64,000 nt of DNA from Desulfobotulus mexicanus (GCF_006175995.1 NZ_VDMB01000002.1:205090-269089); one strand, 5' to 3'. Numbered from the stretch's first letter, positions 47,620 through 57,256 are shown. Notes: generated by a model not told the origin, from the letters alone. Numbers and translations are program-made.

Positions 47620-50024
47620 TTTTTTGCCTGTATGCCTTCATTTGCCATAAAAAAGAAAAGAATGGAAAGGAGCATATAGCCAAGTCCAAGAACTACCAGT
47701 CCCTGGGAAATGGATATTCCGGACATGAGTGCGCCCAGTGCCAGGGGACCAAGCATTTGTCCCAGTTTGTCTGCTGCCCGCTGAATGGCCATGGCTTTAC
47801 CCATTCCGAACTCTTCGGTTGATTTGAGTTTTAAGGCAAAGGCTGTCTGGGCAGAACTGCCGATGCTGCTGGCCAGACCAAGAAGAAAGATGGCTATTAC
47901 GATCACCAGAAAACCCTGATGAATATAGAGCAGGCTGAGCCCTAATCCTCCAAGGAGTCCTCCGGCAACAATGAAAGGTTTTTTGTTTTCTCTGCTGTCC
48001 ACGATTTTACTTATTTGTGGGGCCAGATAAACAACTGAGAGACCATAGATCATAAGAACCCTGCCTATATCAGACTGACTCATGCCCAGCCCGTTCAGGT
48101 AAAGCGGTGTGGCAAAAAACAGAAGGCCCACCTGACAGATGGAAAAGGGGATAATGCAGAAAAAAATCAGGGCAAATACATTCCGGTCGGATATAAAACT
48201 AAGCAGGGAAGTGCCATTCACTGCAACTTCTTCCGAAGGAAGCGGAGTTGTCTGTCCTTTAAAGTTACGCATGAAAACCAGGAAGAATACGAGGGATGCC
48301 AGAGCAACGAGCATTCCCACCAGAAAGACCGGAGGATAGCCCGTTCGTTCAGCCAGTATGGCACCCAGAGCAGTGCCGCAGATATGTCCGGAAAAAATTC
48401 CTGCTACAAAATGGGAGCTGCCTCTGGCCCTTGTGGTGGGGCTGCAATTGGTAAAGAGAAAACTCTGCAGAGCCATCCAGGAAAGCCCGTAACCCAGTCC
48501 GCATACACCCCTTGCCAGTATAAAAGTAAGGCCATTGTCGGCCATGGCACTGAAAAACAATCCAGTGGATGTCATCAGTATTCCGCAGACAAAAGGCGTA
48601 CGCCAGTCCCGTCTGTCCGCCATGGCTCCCGCAAGAAGTGATGCCCCCAAAGCGCAGAGCATTTCAAGGGAAATGGGCAGGCCAAGGATTATATTTTTTG
48701 GTAATCCCGGAATTGGTGTGTACAGTTCAAGCATCTGCAAAGGCACGAAGGACACGGGCATGGCAAATGCCAGTAAAAAAAGAAAAGCAGCGAATCTTGC
48801 CAGCATCAGATTATCCAATATATCCTGGTCTGTATGGGGTTTGATGGGATTCCTTTTTTTTCTGCGGATGTGGGAGATCATAAAGTATATTTGTTCTACG
48901 ATGAGCAGGGATGCAATAAGGGCGATGGTCAGGGAATCCAGAAGCAGTTTTCTGATAAGTTTTCCCATGGAAGATTTGTCCAGAACCGCCCGGATTTCTC
49001 CCAGAACCGAGTTGTCGCTGGTTCTTATAAGGGGTACTGTAACCCACAGATCCTCCTGCAATTTGCCGTCCTTTTGTGGGGAAATATCCTGCAGGACATG
49101 TTTTGAAGCATAGGCCTGAATATTTCCGGCTTTGTCCAGAATTTTGAGGGAGTCAATTTCAGGGTTGGTTTCAATCACTTCCATGAGGTAGGCATCCATG
49201 CGACTGATCCGGTCCAGAGAAATCCCGGATGCAAGGATACGCTCCATGGTAGATTTGAGGAGGTGGAGCTGGGCCTGAATCTTTTCTTTATTCAACTGAA
49301 CGTGGTCTCTGTGGAATTGATATACGCTTATGCCTGCGAAAACAGCCTGGGTGAGAACAATCACTGTCAGGACTCTGAAAAATATGATTTTGTGCAGGTC
49401 CTTGCCGTTAAGTTCAGGAATCCTTGAAAGCAGGATGAAAAGAATGCCCCCTGCCAGAATAGCAATTATTGCGCCCAGTATCAGCCTTTTTCCCCAGAAA
49501 TTTCGGACTTCAGCTTTTATCTCATGCTTGTGGAATGAAAATACCAGACTGCCAGCCATGGAACCGGTAGTTGCTGCTGTTCCCGTCCATGTTTCTGCAG
49601 GTCCGTTGAGGGGTAAAATTATCAGATAAGCATCGCTGGTTTCCAGGATTTGCATGGATGGATCAGGGGAATCAATTCTTTTACCCTGTATTTTTGTTGA
49701 GGCAGGGTGGCTTTCGGGCAGGGGACTGATGCTGTAGATCTGATTATGGTGTACATCATAGATTTCTATGTTGGATAAGGTATGGTACATGGCCGCATAG
49801 TCAGCCATTTCCTTTTCAATCCCGATAAGGTTGTCTAAAGATTTTCCAAAACGCAGGGCGGCTTCAATTTTTCTCTTAAAATCCTTTTGTGGCACTGCGT
49901 ATCCGGCAAGTTCCGAGGAAACAAAGATCTTTTCAAAGGAGTTGGAGACCAAAACTACCATGAAAGACAGGGAGAAAAAAAGAATAATTATGGAAAGGAT
50001 GATGATACTCAGATTTTTTCTCAC
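47616..50024 (-). CDS. MFS transporter fused to an N-terminal membrane sensor-like region
   Basis: 802 aa. Residues 1-30 and about 175-200 are membrane segments around a periplasmic domain; two further segments (about 215-235 and 365-385) surround a second one (STMERILASGISLDRISRM, then VTVPLIRTSDNSVLGEIRAV), resembling a Cache-type sensor. From about 405 a 12-segment MFS domain follows, with motif A GAMADRRDWR and a second-half copy KIVDSRENKK. The start is GTG 50024, overlapping the alr stop as GTGA. It is likely an exporter regulated by an external signal; this is inference. Confidence 0.8.
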   Translation of the reverse strand: MRKNLSIIILSIIILFFSLSFMVVLVSNSFEKIFVSSELAGYAVPQKDFKRKIEAALRFGKSLDNLIGIEKEMADYAAMYHTLSNIEIYDVHHNQIYSISPLPESHPASTKIQGKRIDSPDPSMQILETSDAYLIILPLNGPAETWTGTAATTGSMAGSLVFSFHKHEIKAEVRNFWGKRLILGAIIAILAGGILFILLSRIPELNGKDLHKIIFFRVLTVIVLTQAVFAGISVYQFHRDHVQLNKEKIQAQLHLLKSTMERILASGISLDRISRMDAYLMEVIETNPEIDSLKILDKAGNIQAYASKHVLQDISPQKDGKLQEDLWVTVPLIRTSDNSVLGEIRAVLDKSSMGKLIRKLLLDSLTIALIASLLIVEQIYFMISHIRRKKRNPIKPHTDQDILDNLMLARFAAFLFLLAFAMPVSFVPLQMLELYTPIPGLPKNIILGLPISLEMLCALGASLLAGAMADRRDWRTPFVCGILMTSTGLFFSAMADNGLTFILARGVCGLGYGLSWMALQSFLFTNCSPTTRARGSSHFVAGIFSGHICGTALGAILAERTGYPPVFLVGMLVALASLVFFLVFMRNFKGQTTPLPSEEVAVNGTSLLSFISDRNVFALIFFCIIPFSICQVGLLFFATPLYLNGLGMSQSDIGRVLMIYGLSVVYLAPQISKIVDSRENKKPFIVAGGLLGGLGLSLLYIHQGFLVIVIAIFLLGLASSIGSSAQTAFALKLKSTEEFGMGKAMAIQRAADKLGQMLGPLALGALMSGISISQGLVVLGLGYMLLSILFFFMANEGIQAKK

Positions 50025-51151
50025 AGGGCCGTTCCGTTATGATATGTTTTTTCAGCATTCTTAAGAAGTGGTAAAAGCACCTCCCAGATTCCTTTGTCCG
50101 CACTCCGGGCTGCCTGAAACAAATTGATGTCAGGACCTGCCAGGATGACTTCGCTGCCTGACACTGCTTCAGATACATCGCTGACATCCAGCATGCTTTG
50201 GGCCAGAGCAGGCCTGCCAATGAGGGGGCACTTTCTTCCATGTACCGCAGGGAGCAGTTTTCCGGGCAGCAGGCTGTGAAGACCCTGATCAAAACCGCAG
50301 TGAATGACTGCTATCCGTCCGTCATTTTGCATCTGATGGGAGGCGTGGTAGCCGATGCAGGCGTGTTGAGGCACATCCCTGATCTGAATTATTCTGCTTG
50401 ATATACGGGCTATGGGAGTCGGCTCTATTTCCCATTGGTGCATTCTTTCGGCATATCCGTAAAAGAGGGTGCCTATGCGAAGTGCATTCAGCCTGCCGCT
50501 TGAGACCCTGTCAGGAAAACCAAGCAGTCCTGTGGAGCTGCCCAGATGAACCATGTCCGGCATCAGGTTTGATTCTTCCAGCCTGTCAAGCAGGTCGTCA
50601 AAAATCCGGAACTGTTTTTCTGTAAATGCTTTGCTTCTGGCATCGTCTTGAAAGGAGCAGGCCAGATGGCTGTAGATGCCGTCCACTTTGATATGGGGAA
50701 GACGGTTTAGTATGGCCATGACCTCCTCAACCTTATCAGGGTTAAGGCCAAATCGTCCAAGGCCGGTATCAACCTTGATGTGGACCCGAAATTTCTGGGC
50801 AGTGTCTGGTTTATATGATGCAAGTTTCAGGGCAAAATCAGAGTCCGCCACCGTGAGGCTGAGATCGTATTCAAGGGCGTGGCTGAGGTTCGGGTAAAGG
50901 GGATCGTTCAGTGCCAGTACCGGGCAGTTTATGCCGGATTTTCTGAGGCTTATTCCCTCATCCAGTCCTGAAACAACCAGATAGTCAAGGCCTGCTTCGG
51001 CCATGGTTCCGGATATCTGAGACAGACCATGACCATAGGCGTTGCATTTGACAACACCCATTATTTTGATGTTATCGGGCACATGGCTTCGCACCAGAGT
51101 GATGTTTTTTTTTAAAGTTTCCAGATTTATCAGGGCAGCCAAAGGTGTCAT
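50021..51151 (-). CDS. alr: alanine racemase-like PLP enzyme
   Basis: 376 aa. Fold type III: PLP Lys in VVKCNAYGHG near residue 35, HIKVDTGLGRFGL, VDGIYSHLACSFQDD, the Ser/Asn region GSSTGLL, RIGTLFYGY and IGYHASHQ with the catalytic Tyr. All expected residues are present, though CNAYGHG for ANAYGHG and GYHASH for GYGGT differ from housekeeping enzymes. In this operon it may racemise another amino acid or supply D-Ala to the ligase. First of three coupled genes. Confidence 0.88.
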   Translation of the reverse strand: MTPLAALINLETLKKNITLVRSHVPDNIKIMGVVKCNAYGHGLSQISGTMAEAGLDYLVVSGLDEGISLRKSGINCPVLALNDPLYPNLSHALEYDLSLTVADSDFALKLASYKPDTAQKFRVHIKVDTGLGRFGLNPDKVEEVMAILNRLPHIKVDGIYSHLACSFQDDARSKAFTEKQFRIFDDLLDRLEESNLMPDMVHLGSSTGLLGFPDRVSSGRLNALRIGTLFYGYAERMHQWEIEPTPIARISSRIIQIRDVPQHACIGYHASHQMQNDGRIAVIHCGFDQGLHSLLPGKLLPAVHGRKCPLIGRPALAQSMLDVSDVSEAVSGSEVILAGPDINLFQAARSADKGIWEVLLPLLKNAEKTYHNGTAL

Positions 51152-51380
51152 AAATTTTCAGCCTCAGAGTACAGAAGGGGGGAAACTGAAGTGTCTGCTG
51201 AACAACTACCCAAAAAACTAAATAATATTTTAAAACCGAGACAGGCAATGAACTTTGAAATCTCTATCAGCTTTAAAAGGGTTCATACAAGAAATAAATT
51301 TAAGATCAAATGCCATCATCCATAGACCATAAAAAATGTCAGGTTTCCTTGATGTATGTTAAGGTGTGATATTGGTAAGC

Positions 51381-51583
51381 GTTCAGCACATTTTATTATG
51401 TAATTCAGGCATTGTAATTTCAGTAGTTTCGTACCATTGCAAGGCACCGTGGCTATTTGTAAGTGACCTTGCAATTGTTTCGGATAGAGCTTCGTCCTGT
51501 ACTCAAGATCCATTTACTCAGATTGATCCAGTTTGGACAGCCTGCGGCATGGTCTGGGCTTTTTTGCAGATGAAATGTACTGA
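51381..51583 (+). repeat. foldback intergenic repeat, decayed form (copy 6)
   Basis: TTCAGCACATTTTATT at the left and TGTACTGA at the right. The left arm matches copies 4 and 5 closely (TTTCGTACCATTGCAAGGCACC, GGCTATTTGTAAGTGACC, TTGTTTCGGATAGAGCTTCGTCC), with a piece of the CACTCAAG module, but the right arm has changed. It lies between divergent alr and the DUF748 gene. The remaining 230 bases (51152-51380) hold nothing I recognise. Confidence 0.75.
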
Positions 51584-51619
51584 TTCCAAATGTATATATT
51601 GCTGATGGAGGACAGGTGA

Positions 51620-54601
51620 ATGAAACGGGTAATCAGGAATACTTTAATTGTTACGGCATCCTGCATCGTTTTGTGGTTTCCGGCGGTTTTTTTTGGGCTT
51701 TCCATGGCACTGACCCACATGGTGCCGGACCGGTTATCCCAGCTTCTGGGCCGGACCGTGAGCATTGAGCAGATCCGTGTGAATCCTTTTACCCTTTCTG
51801 TAACGGTGCGGGAATTTGAGATAAGGGAAAAAGACGGGAAAGATTCCTTTGTTTCCTTTGAACGTTTTTATGTCAATGCGGAAATCCTTTCTTTGATTCA
51901 ACGGAGCCTGATTTTAAAGGCTGTGGAACTGGAAAAACCGGAAATTCATCTGGCTCGTTTTTCGGATATGACATTTAATTTCTCAGATATTATTGAGGGC
52001 ATTCAAAGTGCTTCCCCTGCAGATGCAGAAGCTGAAAAAACAGATTCTGAAGAACCATTCAGCCCCTTTAACTTTACCGTGCAGGATATTCGGATTGTGG
52101 ATGGAAGTATTGAATACAGAGATCTTCCTGCTGACAAAACGCATCGCCTTGATCCCATCAACTGGCATCTGCCCCTGATTTCCAATACAGAGCACCACAG
52201 GGACAGTTTTTCAGAGCCTGCCCTAAGCTTTGCTCTGGATGGGGCCCAGATCTCCGTTAATGTGTGGACAAAGCCCTTTAAAGACACCATGGAAACCCTT
52301 GTGGAACTTGGAGTGTCCGGTCTGTCCCTTCCCATGTATGCGTCATATCTTCCAGAGGATCAGGTGAGATTTATGCTTGAAAAAGGCACTCTGGATCTTA
52401 CGGGTCAAGTGTCCTTTCGTATGGAGGAAAACCCGGTAGTGGAGGTGCAGGGGGATCTGATTCTTTCGGATATACATGTTATGGATAAGGCAGGTGAAGA
52501 TATTTTTATGCTGCCCCGGCTGGAGTTGAGTCTTAACCCATCTCCAGTTCTCGAAAACCGTCTGCACATTGATACGCTTTTGATTCAGTCCCCCGGTCTT
52601 TTTGTTCAGCGCAGAGAAGATGGCAGCATCAGCCTGAATGATCTGATACCGGCTCCGGTTGATGCAGCTGATACATCCATTCCGGAAAAGATGGTTGCAG
52701 AAGATGAAAAAAATAAGGAAATCAGTGATGAAAGTGGCTTTTGGGTGGAGGTGGACACTTTTATTCTGGATGATGGCAGGCTGCAATTCAGGGATTTTTC
52801 AGTGCAGGCCGGAGGCAGAAAGCCCACCCAGTCTTCTGTGCTAACGGATATTTATCCCCTGCGCCTTACGGTATCTCCTTTTACCACGGTTCCTGATCAT
52901 GCTTCTGTTTTTGATTTCAGTGCAGGTCTGAATGGGTCGGCCCAGCTTGTCATAAAAGGAGAGGTGCAGCTGACTCCCCTTTCCCTTACAAGCGATCTTG
53001 TTCTGTCGGACTTTGCCCTTATATGGCTGCAGCCTTATCTGCCTGAGAATATCCAGCTGGTGATCCGTGAGGGTCTGGCTTCTGCCGGAGCCCGTATTGC
53101 CTTTGCCTTGGAGGAAAACAGTGATTTTTCCCTTTCCCTTGAGTCTGATACGGCAATACTTGCCTTTAGCTCTGAGGATGCTCTGGAAGGTAATTCTTTT
53201 CTGGGCTGGGATGCTTTCACTGTTAAAGGTATACGGGTGGATATGCATCCATTGCGTGTGGATGTGGATGAAATTGCCTTCAAAGGTATGTATGCCAGTC
53301 TTGCAGTGCTGGAAGACGGTGGCATGAATCTTGATAATATTTTCATCAGGGAGGAACAGGATCATGAGGAAGAAGCTGCCGTAAAAAAAGAAAATTCCGA
53401 TGAATCAGGCGATCCTGTTTTTATCCGCATCGGTGCTTTTGTAATGGATGATTCAGATTTCCGCTTTACAGACCGCAGTGTACTGCCCCATTACGATACC
53501 CGTCTGAACCTTGGGAATCTCCGCATTACGGGCTTGACCTCCGAGGATTTCAGGGCTGCGGATGTTCATGCGAAGGGGGTGATTGACGGGTATGCTCCTT
53601 TAAAAATTACCGGCTCCATGAATCCTTTGAGTGAAAATCTTTTTGTGAATCTGGATTTCAGTCTTGGCAATCTGGAGATGGTGCCCTTTTCTCCGTACAC
53701 GGGAAAATTTATAGGAAGGGCCATTGAAAAGGGTAAGTTAAATCTTGATGTAAAATATCATATAGAAAATCAAAATATTACAGCAGATAATCATCTCCTT
53801 TTAGATCAGTTTACCCTTGGCAGAAGGGTGCCAGGTCCCGATGCCATGAACCTGCCTGTGGGACTTGCCATCTCCCTTCTCAAGGACAGGCATGGCAAAA
53901 TAGAAATTGACCTGCCCGTCTCAGGAAGAACAGATGATCCGGAATTTGCCTGGGGAAAGCTTGTACTGAGAACCCTTCAGAATCTCATTGTGCGGGCGGC
54001 AGCTTCACCGTTTTCTCTGGTGGCATCTCTGGTGGGCGGTGGCGAGGAAATGCAGTTCATTGAATTTGAACCCGGAACTGCGGATCTGGATGAGACAGCC
54101 CATGGCAAACTTCTGTCCATCCGGACTCTTCTTTATGAAAGACCGGGCCTGAGGATGGAGATTTTAGGATACGCAGATGAAAAAAATGATACCCGTGCCC
54201 TGGCGAAACAGAATCTGGAGAGAAGAATCCGGATGCGTGCATCCGCAGATGGTGTGATTTCTGATGAAGGTGATATGAATGCTGAAACAAGACATGATTA
54301 TCTGAAGATACTTTATCAGGATGCCATGGCTGTCCGTTCGCAGGAAAGTACCTCATCCGGTGAAGAAGCTGGTATTGAGCTGTCCCTTGAAGAAATGGAA
54401 GAGGAACTCATGAAAGATGTGAATATCCGGAACGCTGACCTTTACAGCCTCGCCATGGAAAGGGCTGCAGCCGTCAGGGCCTATGTACTTAAGGATGAAA
54501 AAATTGAAGCGCAGCGTGTATTTTTCAGGGAAGCTTCCCGTCCCCTGAAAACAGGCGATGATGCCGCAAGGGCCGGTCGGGTGGAGCTGGGGCTTCAATA
54601 G
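51620..54601 (+). CDS. DUF748/AsmA-like envelope protein with OmpA-like C-terminal part
   Basis: 993 aa. One membrane segment at about residues 10-30, then long repeats of AsmA/DUF748 type (RVNPFTLSVTVREFEIREKDG, KGVIDGYAPLKITGSMNPL, DLPVSGRTDDPEFAWGKLV). These proteins belong to the repeating beta-groove group that may carry lipids between membranes. The end resembles an OmpA-like peptidoglycan-binding fold: FEPGTADLDETAHGKL...RPGLRMEILGYADE. AGGACAGGTGA precedes the ATG. The middle contains acidic linkers (residues about 135-150, 350-370, 575-595). Confidence 0.85.
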   Translation: MKRVIRNTLIVTASCIVLWFPAVFFGLSMALTHMVPDRLSQLLGRTVSIEQIRVNPFTLSVTVREFEIREKDGKDSFVSFERFYVNAEILSLIQRSLILKAVELEKPEIHLARFSDMTFNFSDIIEGIQSASPADAEAEKTDSEEPFSPFNFTVQDIRIVDGSIEYRDLPADKTHRLDPINWHLPLISNTEHHRDSFSEPALSFALDGAQISVNVWTKPFKDTMETLVELGVSGLSLPMYASYLPEDQVRFMLEKGTLDLTGQVSFRMEENPVVEVQGDLILSDIHVMDKAGEDIFMLPRLELSLNPSPVLENRLHIDTLLIQSPGLFVQRREDGSISLNDLIPAPVDAADTSIPEKMVAEDEKNKEISDESGFWVEVDTFILDDGRLQFRDFSVQAGGRKPTQSSVLTDIYPLRLTVSPFTTVPDHASVFDFSAGLNGSAQLVIKGEVQLTPLSLTSDLVLSDFALIWLQPYLPENIQLVIREGLASAGARIAFALEENSDFSLSLESDTAILAFSSEDALEGNSFLGWDAFTVKGIRVDMHPLRVDVDEIAFKGMYASLAVLEDGGMNLDNIFIREEQDHEEEAAVKKENSDESGDPVFIRIGAFVMDDSDFRFTDRSVLPHYDTRLNLGNLRITGLTSEDFRAADVHAKGVIDGYAPLKITGSMNPLSENLFVNLDFSLGNLEMVPFSPYTGKFIGRAIEKGKLNLDVKYHIENQNITADNHLLLDQFTLGRRVPGPDAMNLPVGLAISLLKDRHGKIEIDLPVSGRTDDPEFAWGKLVLRTLQNLIVRAAASPFSLVASLVGGGEEMQFIEFEPGTADLDETAHGKLLSIRTLLYERPGLRMEILGYADEKNDTRALAKQNLERRIRMRASADGVISDEGDMNAETRHDYLKILYQDAMAVRSQESTSSGEEAGIELSLEEMEEELMKDVNIRNADLYSLAMERAAAVRAYVLKDEKIEAQRVFFREASRPLKTGDDAARAGRVELGLQ

Positions 54602-54628
54602 GGCTTAACAGAATCGTCATGCAGGTTT

Positions 54629-54766
54629 TCACTGGGTCTGACGTGTCAGCCCATCAATTATCATACGATGCACATGAAAGGCTGTCTGCGGATTACTGGA
54701 TTTCATTGATGAAGACAGATCTCTTAGCAGTTCCTGAAAAAGAGAGGGGGGCGGAGAAGTCGGCAT
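54629..54766 (-). CDS. possible small protein, low support
   Basis: 45 codons, MPTSPPPSLFQELLRDLSSSM then SNPQTAFHVHRMIIDGLTRQ. The composition is protein-like and no other gene covers it, but there is no strong ribosome site and no recognised family. It may be chance. Confidence 0.25.
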   Translation of the reverse strand: MPTSPPPSLFQELLRDLSSSMKSSNPQTAFHVHRMIIDGLTRQTQ

Positions 54767-54877
54767 GATTTTATTCCAGTTTTGATTATTGAAAGCATAA
54801 AGAAAAAGTACATTCAAATCCTGAACCGTGTTAATTGCATGTTTTTAAGGCATATGAATGAAAGGAGAATCAATAAT

Positions 54878-55636
54878 ATGATTCAATCATTTGAGGCGAA
54901 AAGTATTGGAAAAAGACCTGAACAGCAGGATAGCACGGGCAGTCTGGAACTGGGCAACGGTTTTTATCTTTATGTGCTGGCCGATGGTATGGGTGGAGAA
55001 AGGGGAGGGCTTATTGCCAGTCGCACGGTTTGTAAGGAGTTTATGGCGTTTTTTGAAAACAATCCGGATATGGATGACCCTGCAAAGCTTCTGGAACAGG
55101 CTATGGTTGCAGCAAATGCGGCACTGCGTGAAAAGAGGGAGCAAGACTATGATCTCATGGGGATGGGAACGACCCTTATTGGTGTTTTAATGAATGGGCT
55201 GAGCCGGGTTTTTCATTTTGTCAGTGTGGGTGACAGTCCTTTATACCAGCTTTCTTCAGGTGGTCTTAAAAGGATCAATGCCAACCATGCCTATATTGAA
55301 GAACTGAAAAAAATGGTTGCGGATGGGCGCATGCATCCGGAAGAGCTTAAAACCGATCCGGCACGCAATGACATCACCAGCGCCCTGATGGGGGGCAATA
55401 TCGAAGAGGTGGATTTCGGCACTGGCATACTTGAGTCCGGGGACCGGCTGCTGCTGGCCAGTGATGGCATACAGACCTTAAGTGACGGGCCTCATGGAGA
55501 GATCGCAGCAATCTTAAAGGAGGAAGGAAGCGATTTTGAATCTGCCGTGCTTGCTCTGTTGGATGCAGTGGCGGATAAGGAAGAACCTTATCAGGATAAT
55601 ACTGCGTTGATTTTCGTTGGATATGGGAATGAATAG
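54878..55636 (+). CDS. PP2C-type serine/threonine phosphatase
   Basis: 252 aa. Metal and catalytic motifs: SIGKRPEQQDS, VLADGMGGERGG, GMGTTLIGVLMN, SVGDSPLYQLSSG, LASDGIQTLSD and the final DNTALIF. It is a stand-alone cytoplasmic domain, in the style of PppA/Stp1. AAGGAG lies upstream of ATG 54878; earlier in-frame ATGs have no ribosome site. No kinase gene is adjacent. Confidence 0.9.
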   Translation: MIQSFEAKSIGKRPEQQDSTGSLELGNGFYLYVLADGMGGERGGLIASRTVCKEFMAFFENNPDMDDPAKLLEQAMVAANAALREKREQDYDLMGMGTTLIGVLMNGLSRVFHFVSVGDSPLYQLSSGGLKRINANHAYIEELKKMVADGRMHPEELKTDPARNDITSALMGGNIEEVDFGTGILESGDRLLLASDGIQTLSDGPHGEIAAILKEEGSDFESAVLALLDAVADKEEPYQDNTALIFVGYGNE

Positions 55637-55825
55637 TCTTTCTACATTCTTTTTGAGGGTTGAAAAAAACGATATGCCGCTACGTAGAACCCATAGTACT
55701 GCATCTATAAATTTCCGACAGGTTTCTTTTTTTTCTATGTAGATTGTTTTTTTATTTTTAATAAAAGACAAAATGTTATGCCAATTTTCATTTGTTATAC
55801 TTTCAAAGCTTACAAATGAAAATAA

Positions 55826-56353
55826 TTAATCAAGCATTATTTGATCTTTTTTGAACGTTTGAAATTTCAAATTAAGTAAAGTATCCAATTCTTTTTTATG
55901 TTTGCTATTGGTCTTTGAAATGCATGTCGAAATTGCGTTTTTAAAGTCATCAAAGTTTTCATAGTACCTTGAATAAAGACACGTTTTCTTTACGAACTTC
56001 CATAATCTTTCAATAATATTCAGATTTGGAGAATATGACGGAAGATAAAGCAATTCGATATCGAGCTTGGCTGCAAGTTCTTTGACAATAAGGCATTTTT
56101 GATACGGTGCATTATCCAATACAATAGTAATTGGTGTTTTCAATTTTTTTTGTGAAATTTTCAGTAAAAGATCACAAACACTATTAGCATTGATGTAAGT
56201 ATCATTCGTGATTGTAATTACTTCATGACTGATCGCATCCAACGCTCCCAACACATTGTAACGTTTTCTTCCGGCAGGAGCTCTGATGAATTGTCTTACG
56301 AAGCACCAAATATATCCTAAGTATGGACTCAGGATGAAATGGGCTGCATCCAT
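55826..56353 (-). CDS. IS630 transposase, catalytic (second) part
   Basis: From the first ATG in this frame 175 aa, but the frame is open back to the poly-A at 56405-56413 and reads K K L H P L I E E A K A G N R T L Y F before it. The DDE triad is complete: FMDAAH, VLDNAPY and NLNIIERLW. It is most likely made as a fusion with the upstream frame by -1 frameshifting on nine A bases; see the first part. Confidence 0.85.
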   Translation of the reverse strand: MDAAHFILSPYLGYIWCFVRQFIRAPAGRKRYNVLGALDAISHEVITITNDTYINANSVCDLLLKISQKKLKTPITIVLDNAPYQKCLIVKELAAKLDIELLYLPSYSPNLNIIERLWKFVKKTCLYSRYYENFDDFKNAISTCISKTNSKHKKELDTLLNLKFQTFKKDQIMLD

Positions 56354-56391
56354 GAAATATAGCGTGCGATTTCCTGCTTTTGCTTCTTCTA

Positions 56392-56868
56392 TTAGAGGAT
56401 GTAATTTTTTTTTAGGAATACGCCTTGAACCTCTGGATCAGCTTTAGCAGGTATCATTCCGGTTTTTAGTCTTTTCATTCCAAGTTTCTTTAGAAATAGT
56501 CTTACCTGGGTCGGGCTCCTTCTAATACCGGTAATATCTTCTATGACCTTTATTGCCTCAGGAATACTTCTTGGTGGATTGCTTTTAAAATGGTCCTCAA
56601 TTGTGACTTTGTGCGCCATTAAGTCGCTTTCCGGTTGATAGAAATTGATTTCTTTCAACTTTTCTATGCCGTCTTCTTTGTAATCATTTAAATATCTCCA
56701 AAGAGTCGTTGAGGATATTCCGATGACTTTAGCAATCACATTGTGCGGTAAATTTTGACTTTTCAGTAATAAGGCTTCCATCTTCATTTGCACTCTGGGG
56801 TGTGGATGATTAAACCTCTCGTACTGAAGTTGTTTTATTTCTTCGTTTGTGAATTCAATATGGATCAT
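56392..56868 (-). CDS. IS630 transposase, DNA-binding (first) part
   Basis: 158 aa with two helix-turn-helix units: NVIAKVIGISSTTLWRYLND and a winged part IRRSPTQVRLFLKKLGMK. It ends NYIL after the A9 run. A -1 slip on A-AAA-AAA would join it to the catalytic part with a continuous IS630 sequence. The slip site is at 56405-56413 (T run on the plus strand). Confidence 0.85.
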   Translation of the reverse strand: MIHIEFTNEEIKQLQYERFNHPHPRVQMKMEALLLKSQNLPHNVIAKVIGISSTTLWRYLNDYKEDGIEKLKEINFYQPESDLMAHKVTIEDHFKSNPPRSIPEAIKVIEDITGIRRSPTQVRLFLKKLGMKRLKTGMIPAKADPEVQGVFLKKNYIL

Positions 56869-57036
56869 AATGCCTCCAAGTTTCGAAGTAAAATGATCTT
56901 TTTTATATACACCTGATTTTACTATGAATATAGTCGTTTTTTAAAATATTGAAATTAAAACATATTCTTTCCATCTGTGGCCGTTGACAGTATAAATTTG
57001 CATTTCCCAACACCATCCTCCTGGTTATCAATAAAT

Positions 57037-57256
57037 AGTGCCTGAACGAAAATAGCATTTGCACTGTTAAATCAAAAGCTTGTATCGCTTTTTTAAAATG
57101 AAGTTTTTTATAAATCAGCCTTTTTTGTGGTAATATTTTTAAAGCTATTGATTTTATTGGTATAAAATTTTCAAGCTCAACAAATCTTCGCTGATTGAAA
57201 TAAGGCTTTTTTTATTTCGTTTCAAGCTCATCTTATACATTTCCGTTCAGGCACTA
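57037..57256. mobile_element. small TIR element (MITE-like)
   Basis: TAGTGCCTGAACG (57037-57049) is repeated inverted as CGTTCAGGCACTA (57244-57256). The 220-base interior is A/T-rich and has no gene; it includes internal inverted stretches (AAGCTTGT, TCAAGCTC). The TA at each outer edge would fit target duplication by IS630/Tc1-type transposases. It lies between the IS630 element and the two-gene cassette; the rest of the gap is A/T-rich without a recognisable gene. Confidence 0.6.

Larger units (their letters stand above)
55663..56942 (-). mobile_element. IS630-type insertion sequence, ends approximate
   Basis: About 1.3 kb of A/T-rich DNA holding a two-frame IS630-like transposase. Candidate ends are AAAAAACGATAT at the left and, inverted, AAAAAACGACTAT at the right (56930-56942). 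The end match is short, so the borders are uncertain. Flanking genes differ in composition on the two sides. Confidence 0.6.

Noticed and set aside
55826-56868. IS630 transposase as a pseudogene
   Set aside because: The two frames join seamlessly by a -1 slip on nine A bases and the DDE residues are complete, so programmed frameshifting explains it better.
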